Shown here piece after piece: positions 1 through 10,506 of a stretch of DNA of 64,000 nt (its first letter is position 1; every line of letters begins with the position of its first letter). The translations under genes were made by a program, and so were the position numbers. The stretch covers positions 56,854,216 to 56,918,215 of the forward strand of contig CM060969.1 in the NCBI GenBank assembly GCA_030765045.1, read 5' to 3'. The notes under the pieces were generated by a model. That model searched no databases and was not told the DNA's origin. It saw only the letters and a list, made by a program, of their open reading frames with translations. The stretch is from Tenodera sinensis. Its lineage: Eukaryota > Arthropoda > Insecta > Mantodea > Mantidae.

Positions 1-930
1 ACCTCCACACTAAGGCCAATAAGAGACGGAGTCCCCGAGGGCTCTGTTCTGTCCCCTACACTCTTTAGTGTCTTTATGGCAGACTTCCCAACAGAACTAC
101 AGGTCAGTATAGCTCAATACGCAGACGACGTATTACTATACTGCACCAACAAACACATCCTCAGAGCCTTCGTCCCTATACAAAGACACCTCCGACTCGT
201 CCATAACTGGTGTCGGCGATGGCGAATGTCTGTTAATCCAGACAAGAGCCATGCCATCCTCTTCACGAGACGTCCCACGCCTGCAGACTGCCCCACTTTC
301 CAACTTCGGGGTCAAAAGATCCAATGGAGAGACTCCAACACCTATCTGGGAGTCAAACTGGATAGGAGTCTAACATTCCGAGGGCATATTAGAGACCTAT
401 CGGCGAGGACGCAGGGGGCTATTGCCTCACTGTACCCTATGCTGAGGTCTGAGATGCAAGTCCGCCTGAAATTACATCTATTCCGAGCTCTGATTATCCC
501 CATCATGCGCTCTAATGACCTAGCTGTCGACGGGCCCTTAAACCCTAATCACTCACTCACTCACTCACTCCCCATCATGCTTTACGCCTGTGAAGTGTGG
601 GGCATGGCAGCGGGTAGTTGGCTCCTGTGGCTCCAGAGGGTGCAGAACAGAGGACTTCGGTCCATCTTCTTTGTCCCCTTATCCTTCCCGTGAGACTACT
701 TCACGAAGCCTCATCTCTTCCATACGTGGAGGATGAAATTAGGCGCCGGGCTGAAAAATTCTACGACAAGTTACCAACACATGAAAGCGCCCTGGTTAGA
801 TCTTTGGGGATTATGATCCCACAACACGTCGCTTCAGGTCGTATAGAGTTCCCCGTATGGCTTGCGGGTATATCCCATAACAAAGTAGTTTACCCATCAG
901 CAGCAAAAGCTAAACAACAAAAATAATCCC
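1..930 (+). mobile_element. Non-LTR retrotransposon fragment A, RT and C-terminal part
   Basis: The fragment enters the window mid-domain. Frame 1 reads through the reverse transcriptase block GVPEGSVLSP and the catalytic YADD box at 118-129, then a conserved LGVKLD block and the LYACEVWG block near 580-600. The frame breaks near 690 and similar coding continues in another frame to about 926. The jockey-type RT would copy element RNA at a nicked target. An in-frame 72-base insertion (next entry) separates two conserved blocks. The sequence resembles the element at 1.8-5.7 kb, so both probably belong to one family. Subfamily assignment is not possible by eye. Confidence 0.85.
509..568 (+). mobile_element. 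60-bp mini-retroposon, copy 1
   Basis: A 60-bp segment is flanked by the perfect 12-bp direct repeat TCCCCATCATGC (497-508 and 569-580). It has a core containing GTCGACGGGCCCTTAAACCC and ends in an ACTC repeat. Insert plus duplication is 72 bases, so the host RT frame stays open. A second copy in opposite orientation lies at 4912-4971. Flanking duplication and a simple-repeat tail suggest retroposition. It has no visible tRNA head, so it may be the 3' end of a longer SINE or LINE. Confidence 0.8.
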
Positions 931-1235
931 AACAAAGAGCTATTCGGCTCAAAATTCAAACCACCATCAAAATTCAAAATTTAAAAAGATCTAAAAGATC
1001 TTAAAACTTTATAAAAATTTTATATCCACAGAATGCAGACATTGCTGACTTCTGCGAGTCATCAGTATAGGGGCAAATAGCCTCCTTAAGATATAAGCCT
1101 TAACCAAAATTTAAAATCGTCACCCGTAAACACTAAATATCTTAAAAACCTATCTGCGCTTAAACCCTATTAAGGGTAGGTACACGGCAAAATACCATCG
1201 GGCTGAACCACGGCCTGCCAGTAAGTCGAGTCGAA
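931..1235. other. AT-rich stretch, possible 3' UTR of fragment A
   Basis: No gene is seen. The first bases after the last coding block are A-rich and may be the 3' untranslated region or tail of fragment A. The remainder shows no recognisable structure. Confidence 0.4.
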
Positions 1236-1600
1236 CCGGCCCTTCAAAATTGTATGTATTTTCTGCACAATTACCTAAAAAATCGGCGATTTTACTTCCA
1301 AATGGGAAACTCCTCCTACAGGGAGCGAGTAATGCCGGCTGGCGTCCGACAAAGGGCAATCATGTCGCCTTTCCTATATATATTATTTACCAATGATTTC
1401 CCTGTGGTCGCCAGACAGAAGGTCGTCATATATGCCTACGATACCGTAATATACAACCACCACATACAAGCAACTTCCTCTCCTGGATCCATGATTGGAT
1501 TATCAAAATTTACCCCAATAAATGCCAGCAAATACGTTTTTCAAAGCGACATTACACTTTGGCAATGGACCTAACGGTCGGTGGTCAAATATAATGCAGT
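1236..1600 (+). pseudogene. Second non-LTR reverse transcriptase fragment B
   Basis: The reading from about 1254 carries the order expected of a jockey-type RT: FLHNYLKNRRF, then AGVRQRAIMSPFLYILFTND, then IYAYD at about 1428-1442. The normal box would be YADD, so the first catalytic aspartate is replaced by tyrosine. Downstream coding is degenerate, with weak resemblance continuing to about 1780. It differs from fragment A and is a separate, older insertion of another lineage. Confidence 0.7.
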
Positions 1601-2715
1601 CGTCAGCATATTAAATACGTTACCATGGACCCACGATGTGCTGGTCCATCCACATAAAAAATAGCGCCAACAAAGGCACACAGCGGCTAAAGTTACGCGC
1701 CCCATCTTCATCTGCAGCAAACAACTGCAGCTTATTTCTAAACTTATTTTACATATACTCTGTACCAACCGCACTTGTTTTAAGTTTGGGGTCTTTCGTT
1801 TCCGTTAATTCCCTGGTTGCCCGCTGGGTCGTGTTCTAGTGCACTTGGTTCCGCCGGCTGCCGCTAGTGGCGCTGCATTGGGCCCGCCCGCTAAACCAGG
1901 CTTTGGTCCTAGCGAGGGAATGTCAGCCGGACTTCCGCCCAGTACGGACATCGGACTCGGTGAGTTATGTTTGGGCCGAAGATTCATTTTCTTCTTGTTT
2001 GCTGTATCTGACCGTAGTCAGATGCCTGGGCTGCGCCTTTCAATGCCGGGATTTTGGGTATAGCTTCTTTTAGGGCGTGTTTTAAGTTGCCAAACATTCT
2101 GTGGCTTATGACTTTGTGTGACTAAGCAGGGGGAACGCTTCACTCAGTGTAGCCGCACGGCTATTTCATGGGGGAATACAGGATATCCATTCAATGTTAG
2201 TGTTCAAAGAGTTTAGCGTGACTGAAAAAATTGTGCAGCAGGCTGAAGCTGCACAAACTGGACCAGCACAAGTTCAAACTGTGCAAACTGCACCAATCAC
2301 TAGCGTGGAGGAGAGAGTAGCTGCACCTCCACGCCCCTCTCGCGGAAAGCGAGAAAGAAGGGCTGAAAGACAGCGGCTGCTCTAGTTGAGCAAGAGGCCG
2401 CGTCTGGTGCAAAGCCTCAATCTGCCGAGGTACTCACCCGGCCCCAACCCAAGCCATACATGCAACCGACACGCACCAACCCGAAGGCCCCATTGCCCCA
2501 CTCGGAGGTGCTACATCCTCGGCAGACCTCGAGGAATTTAGGACCCTCTCCAACTGATTCGGGATATGATTAGTCGGACACTTCCCATACTGTGGAGGTG
2601 TATACAGAAACTAACGAACGACAATGTTGACGTTCTACAAAAGCATCAAGTCCTGCTGTAAACTCTAGAGCAGCTGTTCCAAAATTCTCCCTGTAATGGC
2701 CTACCTCCCTACTAT

Positions 2716-3713
2716 GGCGTAATGAACATTACGCGCCGCTTTCTGGAATGCTAACGGCGTAAGGGAACAACGCCCAGGCATTCTAGAATTTGTACAATCC
2801 TACGGGCTCAACATCCTCATGGTTACCGAAACACATCTACATGCTGGTATAAACTTCTCGCTGCCAAGTTACGTCGCCCATCGGACTGATCGGGTCGGCC
2901 GACAGGCGGTGGTACAGCTATCTTCATCAAACATAACATCACACATACAACTTATCCCCTTCCTGCCCTTAGCACGTGGAGGCTACTGCCATTAGGCTTG
3001 CCATTGGCGGTATGGACACGTTGTTGATTGCGGTTTATGACCCATCTGCTTCTATGAAGCAGTTTATACCACTCTCCTTAACCTACACCCAGTAGTCTGC
3101 ATCGCTGGAGATCTCAACGCGAAGCATGGGCTTTGGTACAGTCGCACTACCAACCAGAGGGGGCGCGGACTCTACCGCCTCATCAGCGGAGACCCAAGCT
3201 TTGTCGCGCACGGGCCGAGAGGTCCAACATTCCATCCGGCCCGCGGCAGGCCTATGCCTTAGACGTCATGATTACCAAAAACATGCCATTGCACTTTGAC
3301 CTCTCGCAGTTAATGAGCTGGATTTAGACCACGACCCTGTCGTGGTGGATTCCACAATAGCCATGCCAGCTCTGTTAAACTCAGACTGGACACATGAGAC
3401 CGACTGGGATGCAGCAGTCCTAGAACTCAACCGATCCGTCGACCCTCGACCACGCATCGATGATCTCGAAACGTTGGAAGCGGCAGCGACGGATTTTTAC
3501 CACCAGATCCTAAATGCGGTACGCGCACACACTCACCGCATTCCCACAAACACCCCAGACCCTAGAAGCTTACCTATAGAGCAGTTGCTAAAAGCCAAGG
3601 CAACTGTTCGGAAGATATGGCAGCGCTTCCGCCATCCCAGGATAGGAGCAGTATACCAGAGGTTCAAAAGCTTGGCAAGGCGACTGTTCTGTGCGCACAG
3701 AACAACAGCCTAG
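2716..3713 (+). pseudogene. APE-type endonuclease region of element C
   Basis: The apurinic-endonuclease-like domain nicks the target site for target-primed reverse transcription. Three family signatures are present in order: VTETHL at 2821-2838 (catalytic glutamate), GDLNAKH at 3107-3127, and DHDPV at 3327-3341 (catalytic aspartate-histidine region). They lie in different frames, because frameshifts or stops fall near 2975 and 3290. The frame 3342-3713 then continues as the linker towards the RT. Motif residues are mostly kept although the frame is broken, as expected of a moderately old copy. Confidence 0.8.
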
Positions 3714-3806
3714 GAAAACACTCTTCAGAATGTAAGCCTTCAGGAAAAGAAACCATGGCGGATTATAAGGGCCTCGAGGAAGGACAAGACCCAATACCAG
3801 CATCCC

Positions 3807-5478
3807 TTGCATGGCACTCGTGGGCGGCTCGCCTTCGTGCCAGACGAGAAAGTCACTGTGTTCGCGGACCATCTGGAGGTACAGTTCGAACCCCGGGAGG
3901 ACCCACAAGACGAAGACTTTACGGAACTTGTGGAAGCAACCGTGGATTACCTCTATGAGGAACCACGGCGGCTACACGAGGAGATCCAAGTTCCTATAAT
4001 CACCCCGAAAGCTGAGATCTCCGAAATCCAAATTCCAAACCCAAATAAATCCCCTGAACATGGTGGCGTCACGGCACTCATGCTCCATCACTACCCAAAA
4101 AGGCTGTCGTCCGCTTGACCCGGATTTTTAATGTATGCCTACGTCTCCGCCACTTTCCAGCATGCTGCATGAAGGAGAGGGTGATGTGTATCTTGAAGCC
4201 AGGCAAGAGCCCAGTCTTTCCAAACAACTACCGCTCCATCAGCATTCTCCCAACCGTCTCAAATCTTTTTGAGCGGTTGCTCCTTGCTCGCCTAACGCCT
4301 CTTTTTGAGAATACGAAACTCCTACCGGATCATCAATTTGGTTTTCGTCGGGGTCACTCCACGACCATGTAGCTGCTGCGTGTGGCCGAGAAGGTTTCCC
4401 AGGGTTTCCAGGAAAACATCAAGACCATAGCAGTTCTGCTGGACGTGGAAAAGGCATTCACCACAACTTTGGCATCAAGACCTACTCTACAAATTAAAGC
4501 AGGCAAACATCCCTCCCCCATATCTCACAATAATTAGCAGCTTCCTTCAGGACCACACTTTCACAGTGAAAGTGGAAGGAAAACTGTCCACACCAAGAGA
4601 CATAGCAGCAGGAGTCCCAGAGGGCAGTGTACTCTCCCCGCTACTCTTCGCAGCATACATGTCCGATTTCCCCACGGAACAACACACTGCGACATGCCAG
4701 TATGCGGACGACGTCCTCATCATGGCACAAAACAAGAATGTGAGATATTGCCTCCCTCCCCTTCAACGACAAGTCGACGTCGTCGGCCGTTGGAATGAGA
4801 AGTGGAGAATAGCTATTAGTCCGGGGAAAAGCTCCGCACTCCTCCATGGTAAGGTTCGCCATTGGCTGCCGGAACGGTCACTTCGGCTCAGGCGGAAAAA
4901 TATTCCATGGGGGGTGAGTGAGTGAGTGTGTTGGGTTTAAGGGCCCGTCGACAACTTGGTCATTAGGGCCCTATTCCATGGGTAACCTCCGCCAAATACT
5001 TAGGCGTTCTCCTCGACCGCGGGCTATCATACGCTCCAGACGTCCGCACAAAAGCCGGACTTGGTCACGCAGCGCTCAGACAGCTCTATCCTATCTTCCA
5101 ATCCACCATGCCCACTCACCTAAAACTTCGCATTTACCGGGCAATCATCCCGCCATTCTTACGGCTGCGAAGCCTGGGAATCAGCGGCACCCTCCACCAT
5201 GCGCAAACTGCAGACAGTGCAAAATAGGGCGTTAAGAACAATATGTGATACCGGGCGTAGATTCCCGTCTTACATCCTTCAAAACCACTCCGGACTACCC
5301 TACATCATGGACTTGGTAAGGGAGCGATCCCGAACCATGCACTCCAAACTGAATTCCCACACCAATCAGCTGGTACGGGCACTAGGTCAATACGACCATA
5401 GATCACCTCGTAGAAGGAAAAGTTACCGCTACCCATGGACGCCCTTGGATATTGGTAATGCCACTCCCATCATCTAAC
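3807..5478 (+). pseudogene. Reverse transcriptase region of element C
   Basis: RT motifs appear in order in switching frames: NKSPEHGG near 4040, KPGKS and NYRSISILP near 4195-4250, QFGFRRGHST near 4330, GVPEGSVLSP near 4610 and the catalytic YADD at 4701-4712. A C-terminal block follows at 5199-5478 (VQNRALRTICDTGRRFPSY and a final basic segment). A premature stop follows GHSTTM near 4370, and a 60-bp insert plus 11-bp duplication (4901-4982) breaks the frame. The aspartate pair is intact but the protein cannot be made in one piece. Confidence 0.85.
4912..4971 (-). mobile_element. 60-bp mini-retroposon, copy 2
   Basis: This is the reverse complement of the 509-568 insert with a few differences, again exactly 60 bp. 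It is flanked by the perfect 11-bp repeat TATTCCATGGG (4901-4911 and 4972-4982). The core containing GTCGACGGGCCCTTAAACCC is identical and an ACTC tail is present. Removing insert and one repeat copy rejoins the conserved RT blocks on either side. Confidence 0.8.
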
Positions 5479-5823
5479 ACATAATTACTCCCTTCCTGCA
5501 TCCAAACTTAGGTATGCAGGAAGAAACCATTGCCCCCAGACTCAAAAGCTTCAAAACGTTTGGAACACCTTCTTTACTGCACAGATAAAGTCGCAATAAG
5601 CGGCTAGGTGCTGTGCAAATAAACATACCGTACAGGAGAACCTGTACGACCTGTTCACGAATGCTGGAATTTTAGGCTATATCTTTCCCCAATTAGGCAT
5701 ACACATATTTTCTCTTGCCTACTTGACTACTCGCTCTTCAACATACAATTCATTCAATATATTGATTGACAGATGCGAACACTGGTTTAGCGAGCGAGGT
5801 CGATGTACAGCAAGCAAGGCTCA

Positions 5824-5935
5824 GTTGAGCTCCCGTGACTAGAGGTAACCCATTCCTCAACGCCTCACCTGCCGCGACCCGGTTGAGCTCTGTGACTGGA
5901 GGTAGGCGATTCCTCAGCGCCTCACCTGCCACGTC
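5824..5935. repeat. 58-bp tandem duplication
   Basis: Two adjacent copies start with GTTGAGCTC at 5824 and 5882 and share CTCACCTGCC near their ends. They differ at roughly ten positions, so the duplication is not recent. No coding role is apparent. Confidence 0.75.
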
Positions 5936-6035
5936 ATAGCGCTACTGATTTGTCAACGTCAGCTCGCCGAACACTGCTCTTTCCTGAACGCGCTCTCGCC
6001 GGTATAATAAGTCGGAGCAAGATCTTTCGTCTTTA

Positions 6036-6130
6036 CTTACATACATACCTACTCACCCACCCATTGACCCACCGACTTACCTACCCACCCACCCACCCAC
6101 CCACCCACCCACCTACTTACTTACATACTT
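6036..6130. repeat. Degenerate ACCC/ACTT tetranucleotide repeat
   Basis: A run of ACCC, ACCT and ACTT units with a core of eight perfect CCCA units near 6084-6113. Confidence 0.85.
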
Positions 6131-6185
6131 ATTATGTTTATACTGTGTTTTTTTACAGTATCGTAAATGTTCAAACTCTTTGTTT

Positions 6186-6312
6186 AGGCATATTACGCAA
6201 TCCTTTTTAAATACATCCGAAGAAACACAAATTTATTGGGCAAGGGTAAGTACAAAAGTTGTTGGGATGAAATCGTCAAACCAGGGGCAACGCCGGGTAT
6301 TTCAGCTAAAGC
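6186..6312 (+). mobile_element. Possible Helitron-like 3' end, copy 1
   Basis: The segment shares its layout with 25495-25612: a TAAATA..CC.AAGAAACA block, then TTGGGCAA, then GGCAACGCCGGGTATTTCAG. The end has a short GC-rich inverted repeat around AAC followed about ten bases later by CTAA, which fits the Helitron hairpin plus CTRR terminus. Copies are diverged and the 5' end is unknown, so the class is uncertain. Confidence 0.35.
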
Positions 6313-6895
6313 TCGTCTCAACCTTAGAAGACAGTACACGTTTAATGGGGCGCAACGTTGCAACATGTACTATATGTATGACTTCTTTCATCTTAGAACC
6401 GCAAATCATGTAAGAACCGACGCAGAGTGGCCCATGAGAAATTTGGTATGGTATCATCACCACGATGATGATACCGTGACAAAATTATATTCAACGTGGG
6501 TGCTATATTTTCAAACACTAATGAATGAATAATTCGCCGCACTCCGCTTTGCACTATTCCATCATATTGCGTTAGCCTAGCGTTTTGTGTTGTCCTGCCC
6601 TTTTTGCTTTCTTTTTCGTGGCATTCTTAGAGGTCCTTTCATTAGTTTCGCTTTAATCCTATACACTACTGCTTTTGAACATCCTATAGGCTTACTTGTT
6701 ACTTTTACTGCCTTATTAATACTCATTTGACTTGAAAAAAAAACTTATCTAACAGATTCATAATTGTTTGGCATTCCTAACTTCTTAATTTACCGATATA
6801 TCCTCTCTTTCTAGCTTCCTTCTCCACAACTGCAAATATTTACGGAAAATGTTAAATAAATAACGTAATAACACTTCACAGGTTCCATACAGTAT

Positions 6896-6897
<2 letters not shown>

Positions 6898-6935
<38 letters not shown>
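6898..6935. repeat. CA dinucleotide repeat
   Basis: About 15 perfect CA units followed by a broken ACAC run. Confidence 0.95.
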
Positions 6936-6937
<2 letters not shown>

Positions 6938-7365
6938 TTCTTTACGAACTGATGTTAACTTTTATTGCTGCCTTGTGTCTAACGCTTGACGCCTTTTATC
7001 TGATTAGGGAATACGTTTTGTTTGCCTCACACGATTAAGGAAAGAGCTTACACGCTTCTCGTTTATTTTAAAAACTATCTCTAACCCTCTTCGACATTTG
7101 CTCTCACTTTATCCCCGATGTAAAATCAATAATAAAAAAGTTTCCCACTGCGTAACTTTTGCAGTGCACAGATATAAAATTTTCCGAAAACATTTCATTT
7201 AAACAATTGTTATGGTTAACAGAGTAAACATAGAGAATTAAAAGTAGGCAGGTGGCAGCACTATAGTTTACTCTAGCTAAGAAAACAATATAAACGTAGT
7301 CTAGCAGTTAGTTTATTAGTTAGTGCGTGATGAGTATAGAAACAGCAAACAACGGAGTTTTACTG

Positions 7366-7390
7366 AAAAAAAAAAAAAAAAAAAAAAAAA
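7366..7390 (+). repeat. A25 homopolymer
   Basis: A perfect run of 25 A. It could be the tail of an old retroposed sequence lying just upstream, but no parent was recognised and no flanking duplication was found. Confidence 0.9.
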
Positions 7391-8049
7391 CGTTTTCTGT
7401 AGAACTTTGGGCCCAAGAAGTGTATAATGGCCCTAAATAGGATATAACCTATTAGAGAAAAAAATTCTGCACAGAATAATGTGCTCAAACTTGAAATTTG
7501 TAACTGAATATTTACACCATGCTATTAGGAACCTGGCAACAGCGCCCGAGTAGAAAAGGACGAAACTAGTGGCAACTCTATGCGCTAGATAGAGACAGAT
7601 ATACCCCATTTTACTCCCTACTGTCGTCTAAGGGTGTGGCAACCTATATTATGTTCAAATGCCGCATTACTATTGACGACGCATAAAGTGAAATACGTGA
7701 GATTCGATAGTTGTTATTACAGTTTTTAAGGTTGCTGCATTGTGTTAAAGCTTAGGTAAAATAACTTTTATTTGCTGTTACAAACGCCGAATTTGAGATA
7801 ATTACACCAAATTAGTATGCAGAGCAGCAATTTTTCTTGTAAAGCAGTCCCGCTATCACTTAGTCTGACCTCTTTTTGTAATGTCCTGTATTATATCTGT
7901 AATCATAGAAAAGATTGGGGTAACTTTATTGTCGTCAATTTATTTTTCCACTGCACGGAATAGGACATTCATTAACTGATTTTGAATTGAAGGGCTAAGA
8001 AAATTCTGTGTATATTTTGATTTCATTATTAGATCGTGTAAAACAGGGT

Positions 8050-8411
8050 TGGGCGGCGCCGTGACCGAGCTGTCAAACCGTTCGCCTACCACATAGGCGG
8101 CCTGGGTTCGAGACCACGGGCCCACATGTGCTATTAGCGGATGAAGCGGCGTCTGGGAGGGTTTTATCTCCGGAGTTCTCCGGTTTTGCCCGCCATTCAT
8201 TCCAGCAATTTCTCCATCATCACCTTTCAAATCATCCATTTCGCCTGCATTTCATATCATCTTCCTCACTGTCATACCTGGTGCTTGTCTGACCACCGCT
8301 TCTAGGTCTTCACTCTGTCCGGCCCAGAGGTTCATCTGCTACCCAACAAGTATCTGACCTTAGTCACAGGCTTGTAAGTCGTACATAAGGGGAGGGCAAT
8401 CAGATAAAGAA
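8050..8411 (+). mobile_element. tRNA-derived SINE family A, copy 1
   Basis: A 362-bp element is bounded by the perfect 12-bp target-site duplication GTAAAACAGGGT (8038-8049 and 8412-8423). The head contains a polymerase III A-box-like stretch (near GACCGAGCTGTC) and a B box, GGGTTCGAGACC. A body with CTCCGGAGTTCTCCGG and CTTCACTCTGTCC follows, ending in an AAAGAAG tail. A second copy in reverse orientation lies at 48526-48898. SINEs are transcribed from the internal promoter and mobilised by a LINE; the partner LINE is unknown. Confidence 0.92.
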
Positions 8412-8423
8412 GTAAAACAGGGT

Positions 8424-9499
8424 CGTACTTAGCGAGAAGTTTGATGATTGGTAAAACGTTTCCAATTTTCTCTCTATGTCCCCGAAAGCTGAATTTTTGG
8501 CTGTCAGTGTTAACATAATATTCACAATACCTCAAGAACTTGTTTCTAGTTCTCACTTTTCTTTAGTTCAGAATCCACAACCGCATCAGGTGTTTCCTTA
8601 CATCACGAATTGAAAACAAAGCATTCGTCAAATGTGCATAGCTAGTTTCGTGTGGCACTATACTTCTGGTTATCCACCTCCAATCTTGAACCCAATCCCT
8701 CCAGCAATTTCTGCCCTCCAAAGGGCCAACGCAGTTTGCAATATTATTCATTTTTAGGTGAATTGTCTCAACCATTGTCTCCAAATTCTTTGTCCTGCAA
8801 TTTGAAATTTTCGTAATGTTTAATGGAGAAGGATCTGTTGTCCTGCTTAGCATTTTTGGGAAATGGGCGCTGGTTGTTAAGGATTTTGTCTAATAAAGTA
8901 CTTTTTAGTTTCACGTTCATGTAACTGATAATGCACACGATCATTTCAATGCCTTACAAAATTAAAGTCTGTGCATCCTTATTTGGTGAATGACGTTTCA
9001 AGCAACGAAGGCAACAGTATTGTCACTTTTGGCACCGCTATCCACGTCGAGGCTGAATGCGTAGCAAAAATACGAGTGTATAACTGCCGCGCAAGAATTA
9101 AGAATGTCTGCACTCAGTAACGGACCATAAGAGATTAAGGCAACAAATACAACAAGAGAATGAAGATTCATTTCAAATGCTTAAACATACTGATCGTCAT
9201 ACCTATTTATTGGATACTTCACGTCAGTGTTTATTATAAAACGTCTGCATTATTATAATCGTCTGTATAGTGCAATATTACAAGAACATCGTTAAGTAAA
9301 TTTAAGTTCTAATTTGCTTGACTGTAATGAAATACGACAGGCTATTTAAATTATTGTATTGTCAGAACCATATCTACAAACTTGTGCTTTGTTCCAATGG
9401 ACAACTGGACATTTGCGAATCAGCACTGTTGTTACTGCTGCATCTGAAGTGCTGGAACCTTCCGGTCTTTCTTCCAGAAGGCTGTAGATATGACTTCTT
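8424..9499. other. Unassigned stretch downstream of transposase pseudogene
   Basis: No gene is confidently recognised. The minus strand at 8650-8740 reads a WRDWVQDWRW-like segment that weakly resembles the tryptophan-rich MADF or Myb/SANT-type domains found next to insect transposons, but it is too short to call. The stretch may include the 3' part of the element encoding the 9.5-10.5 kb transposase. Confidence 0.35.
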
Positions 9500-10506
9500 T
9501 GTGTTAGAGGCCGCATCCTTCCAATTTTCAAGTGTTATGTTTGCTAACGCCTCACAGATGGTGCTTACAAGCATTTGAGCTCAAATGGCCTCTAATGTTT
9601 TAAAATGGAGGACATCTAAGTATTTTATGTCCATGTTGTTTTTCAACAATTCCATTTTTTATGTACTATGGAAATCGCAGTTTGTTATTTTTATTAATTC
9701 CAATAATTCACACTTTCCATGTCAGATTAACTGGCACATTGTGAATTCTAGCATTTCGACTTTTCTGGTTGCCATTGTTGGAGCTTTATCTAAAATAACA
9801 GAATGATATATTGCGTTCTTTAACATTATTAAAGATGCTTCATGCAAATTAGGTAATAGCTGTTCTTCGAACCATTTTTTAAAAGTTGTATGATTCATTT
9901 GTCCGTGATAGTTTCCTTTTCCTTGAATATAAACAGTATATGTACATCAGATAGGAAAAAACCCACGAAAGTTCCCAGCATGGATTAGCATTATTATTCT
10001 TCCTTTAACTAATGGCACGCCAATTGTATTTACTGAGTCATCGTACACCCCTTGTTGACAATGTGGCTAGCGTTTACCCATGTCTCGCCTAGCCAAACAA
10101 TATTTTCAATATCATGTTTCTCATCAGACGAAGATGTGCAACAAAACTTTACGGCCATTATATATTTTATAGCGAAAACATAATTATTTCACTATTTTCC
10201 GAAGGGAAGTCTTGCTGCCTGTGAAAGTTTCTGCATCCCGCTGAAAGGGATCTAGGTTCGTAATCGGGTTGCCTCTCCCTCTCTTCCCTGGAGTTTCAAA
10301 TTTGGATGAACATTTGCAGTTTTTATTTCTCTAACTATAGTGTTCTTGCTTACTTCCACAACACGTGCTGTTCTATCTGAGACTTATGCAACAGAATCTC
10401 GGGGTTCCCCATACTCGCCTTCTTCAAGGTACTTCCTTATGGAACATATAATTTTACGTTCCTGTGCTCTTATTGGGATACCACTTCCGAAAACATTTTT
10501 GTTCAT
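9500..10506 (-). pseudogene. IS630/Tc1-like transposase pseudogene
   Basis: Read on the minus strand in switching frames, this matches the layout of an insect DDE transposase of IS630/Tc1-mariner type. An N-terminal helix-turn-helix begins at the ATG at 10504-10506, with RAQERKIICSIRKYLEEGE and a VSKNTIVREIK recognition helix. A GKRGRGNPITNLDPFQRDA-type linker follows. The catalytic half has GETWVNASH near 10090, IHAGNFRGFFP near 9965, a KWFEEQLLPNLHEAS stretch near 9870 and KNAIYHSVI near 9820. The family's first catalytic aspartate (DETW) is glycine here. The C-terminus ends near 9500 after ENWKDAA. Cut-and-paste transposition is its ancestral role. Related fragments lie at 26.6 and 62.4 kb. 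Family placement rests on remembered motifs. Confidence 0.65.

Larger units (their letters stand above)
1790..5675 (+). mobile_element. Near full-length jockey-like non-LTR retrotransposon C
   Basis: A GC-richer leader (about 1790-2190), a short broken first frame (from 2194), an endonuclease, a reverse transcriptase and a 3' untranslated region follow in the standard order on the plus strand. The 3' boundary near 5675 is supported by a second copy of the tail on the minus strand at 24280-24650, which ends at the same place. Several frameshifts and stops and a 60-bp insert at 4912 show that it is dead. The 5' boundary is a guess from base composition. ORF1 has no recognisable zinc knuckles and may be partly deleted. 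Confidence 0.8.
6313..8037. other. Non-coding stretch with two simple repeats
   Basis: No gene is recognised. It holds a small inverted repeat at 6455-6477 (GGTATCATCA opposite TGATGATACC), a CA run and an A25 tract, listed separately. The rest is AT-rich without visible structure. Confidence 0.6.

Noticed and set aside
5950..6210. 86-codon frame with TYPPTHPPTH repeats
   Set aside because: Translation of the ACCC/ACTT microsatellite.
8563..8853. 96-codon minus-strand frame with WRDWVQDWRW
   Set aside because: Too weak a resemblance to MADF or Myb/SANT domains to annotate as a gene.
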